7,896 nucleotides of DNA from STD1-204 sp041649895 (GTDB taxonomy: Bacteria > Patescibacteriota > Minisyncoccia > Minisyncoccales > Minisyncoccaceae): NCBI GenBank assembly GCA_041649895.1, contig JBAZMG010000046.1:1-7896 (forward strand), read 5' to 3'. Below the pieces are notes generated by a model, which saw only the letters and a list, made by a program, of their open reading frames with translations, made no database searches and was not told where the DNA came from. How positions within the stretch are numbered: the first letter of the stretch is position 1; each line of letters starts with the position of its first letter. Positions 6,680 through 7,896 of this stretch are shown piece by piece. The position numbers and the translations under genes were made by a program.

Positions 6680-6704
6680 GTTTCCTCGAAAAAAAGTATC
6701 TTTG
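6677..6704 (+). promoter_or_regulatory. Bacteroidota-type promoter of prfA
   Basis: TATCTTTG at 6697-6704 matches the Bacteroidota -7 consensus TAnnTTTG exactly. TTTG at 6677-6680 may serve as the -33 element; the 16-base spacing is a little short, and that element overlaps the T-run of the preceding terminator. Transcription would start near 6710, giving a leader of only about 10 bases that is A-rich (AAAGAAAAAG) and lacks a Shine-Dalgarno site, as is normal in this phylum. Confidence 0.7.
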
Positions 6705-6721
6705 CGCGTTAAAGAAAAAGT

Positions 6722-7813
6722 ATGCCCGAAAATTCATTATTGACAAAACTCGATGGTATCCGCCGGAAGTACGAAACGCTTCAGCAGCAGTTGTCCGATC
6801 CTTCCCTGGTTCAGGATATGAAACGTTATATAACTCTTAACAAGGAATATGCAGAGATTGGCCCGATCATCCAGGCCGGGGAGAAATATAAGAATGCGAT
6901 TGGAAACCTGGCCAGTGCCAAAGAGCTTCTGCTAACAGAAAAAGACGAGGAAATGCGGGATTATGCCAAGGAAGAGATTGCGCAACTGGAGGAGCAGATC
7001 CCGGAAATGGAACAGAAGATCAAATTTCTGCTGATCCCGGCAGATCCCCAGGACAGCAAAAATGCCATTATGGAGATTCGGGCCGGTACCGGGGGGGATG
7101 AAGCCTCCATCTTTGCCGGGGATCTCTTCCGGATGTATACCAAATATGCCGAGAAAAAAGGATGGAAACTGGAGATTACAGGTATATCCGAAGGCACATC
7201 CGGAGGATTTAAGGAAATTATTTTCAAAATAACAGGAACGGGTGTTTACGGAGTTCTCAAATACGAAAGCGGAGTACACCGGGTCCAGCGCGTTCCCCAA
7301 ACAGAAACCCAGGGCCGGGTGCACACCTCGGCGGCCTCGGTGGCAGTGCTTCCGGAGGCGGATGAATTCGATGTGGAGCTGAACGAGAAAGACATTCGAA
7401 AGGACACGTTTTGTTCCTCCGGCCCGGGCGGACAAAGCGTCAACACCACCTACTCGGCCATTCGCCTTACCCACATTCCGTCGGGGATCGTGGTTCAATG
7501 CCAGGATGAAAAATCCCAGTTGAAAAATTACGACAAAGCGTTGGCAGAATTAAGGACCAGGCTCTACAACATGGAATACGAAAAGTATTTGAATGATATA
7601 TCGGCAAAACGCAAAACCATGGTGTCTACCGGTGACCGGTCGGCCAAGATCCGGACGTATAATTATCCCCAAAGCCGGGTAACCGACCACCGGATCAATT
7701 ATACAATGCATAATTTGCCGGTTTTTATGGACGGTGAGATACAGGAAGTGATAGAGCTTTTACAGGTCGCTGAAAATACGGAAAGATTAAAAGATGACTC
7801 GTCAAACGCTTAA
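6722..7813 (+). CDS. prfA: Peptide chain release factor 1
   Basis: A 363-residue class I release factor, the normal length for RF1, which reads UAA and UAG in the ribosomal A site and triggers release of the finished peptide. The anticodon-like tripeptide is P-Q-T at residues 192-194, the P-x-T form of RF1 and not the S-P-F of RF2. The catalytic G-G-Q is at 236-238; Gln238 is the residue normally methylated by PrmC. The surroundings, S-S-G-P-G-G-Q-S-V-N-T-T-Y and later K-R-K-T-M-V-S-T-G-D-R-S-A-K-I-R-T-Y-N-Y-P-Q, are complete and resemble Bacteroidota RF1. The N-terminal 105 or so residues are the charged helical domain that contacts class II factors. The start is the first ATG after an in-frame stop at 6710, 10 to 12 bases downstream of the likely transcription start. 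Its last 20 bases overlap pyrF. Confidence 0.97.
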   Translation: MPENSLLTKLDGIRRKYETLQQQLSDPSLVQDMKRYITLNKEYAEIGPIIQAGEKYKNAIGNLASAKELLLTEKDEEMRDYAKEEIAQLEEQIPEMEQKIKFLLIPADPQDSKNAIMEIRAGTGGDEASIFAGDLFRMYTKYAEKKGWKLEITGISEGTSGGFKEIIFKITGTGVYGVLKYESGVHRVQRVPQTETQGRVHTSAASVAVLPEADEFDVELNEKDIRKDTFCSSGPGGQSVNTTYSAIRLTHIPSGIVVQCQDEKSQLKNYDKALAELRTRLYNMEYEKYLNDISAKRKTMVSTGDRSAKIRTYNYPQSRVTDHRINYTMHNLPVFMDGEIQEVIELLQVAENTERLKDDSSNA

Positions 7814-7896
7814 CAGGGAAATCCACGACAAAAAGAGCTGTTTGTGTGTGGGTCTGGACGTTTCTCCGGTATCACCGGAAATGAATAAGAGAATCA
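7794..7896 (+). CDS. pyrF: Orotidine 5'-phosphate decarboxylase, N-terminal part (3' end outside window)
   Basis: The first 34 codons of a gene that runs off the window. The protein starts M-T-R-Q-T-L-N-R-E-I and reaches K-S-C-L-C-V-G-L-D-V-S-P. The L-C-V-G-L-D strand is the first beta strand of the OMP decarboxylase barrel, and its Asp is a conserved substrate-contacting residue. The N-terminal wording and the place right after prfA fit the Bacteroidota PyrF arrangement I know. The enzyme makes UMP from orotidine 5'-phosphate, the last step of de novo pyrimidine synthesis. The ATG at 7794 lies inside the last codons of prfA in another frame (20-base overlap), so translation is probably coupled and both use the prfA promoter. 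Only the N-terminus is visible, so catalytic Lys and Asp residues farther on cannot be checked. Confidence 0.85.
   Translation, partial: MTRQTLNREIHDKKSCLCVGLDVSPVSPEMNKRI

Noticed and set aside
6932..7498. 188-codon open frame on the minus strand within prfA
   Set aside because: It is antisense to the conserved core of release factor 1, including the GGQ loop, with no domain, leader or neighbour to support it.

Overview
The window looks like chromosomal DNA of an anaerobic, fermentative member of the Bacteroidota, probably Bacteroidales-like. Three things point there. Release factor 1 carries the wording around its GGQ loop that I associate with Bacteroidota. A prfA-pyrF order is familiar from that phylum. 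The prfA promoter region has a good match to the Bacteroidota -7 box TAnnTTTG, and starts are preceded by A-rich sequence rather than clear Shine-Dalgarno sites. This placement is inference from sequence features, not from a database search. All nine genes are on the + strand.

Positions 1-6625 form one co-directional block. It is the 3' part of a gene cluster for a multisubunit, electron-bifurcating type (group A3-like) [FeFe] hydrogenase. It opens with the C-terminal end of a second, separate [FeFe]-hydrogenase-like protein (1-497). Three small accessory genes follow with almost no spacing: a DRTGG-domain protein (494-829), a PHP-domain metallophosphoesterase (832-1539) and a stand-alone GHKL/HATPase protein (1545-2099). 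After a 57-base gap come the enzyme subunits: a small thioredoxin-fold [2Fe-2S] protein (2157-2546), hydB/NuoF-like (2571-4358), hydA catalytic subunit (4367-6130) and hydC/NuoE-like (6149-6625). A stem-loop with a T-run at 6648-6679 ends the block.

Positions 6680-7896 are housekeeping: a promoter, prfA (6722-7813), and the first 34 codons of pyrF (from 7794), which overlaps the end of prfA by 20 bases and runs off the window.

Working model: HydABC, probably with the extra small [2Fe-2S] subunit, couples H2 to NAD(H) and ferredoxin together through the HydB flavin, re-oxidising NADH and reduced ferredoxin during fermentation. The upstream genes (hydrogenase-like protein, DRTGG, PHP, HATPase) look like a linked sensing or signalling cassette of unknown mechanism. 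They are the most interesting part of the window. No RNA genes, mobile elements, CRISPR arrays or gene-free stretches over 300 bases were seen; the largest gaps are 6626-6721 and 2100-2156.
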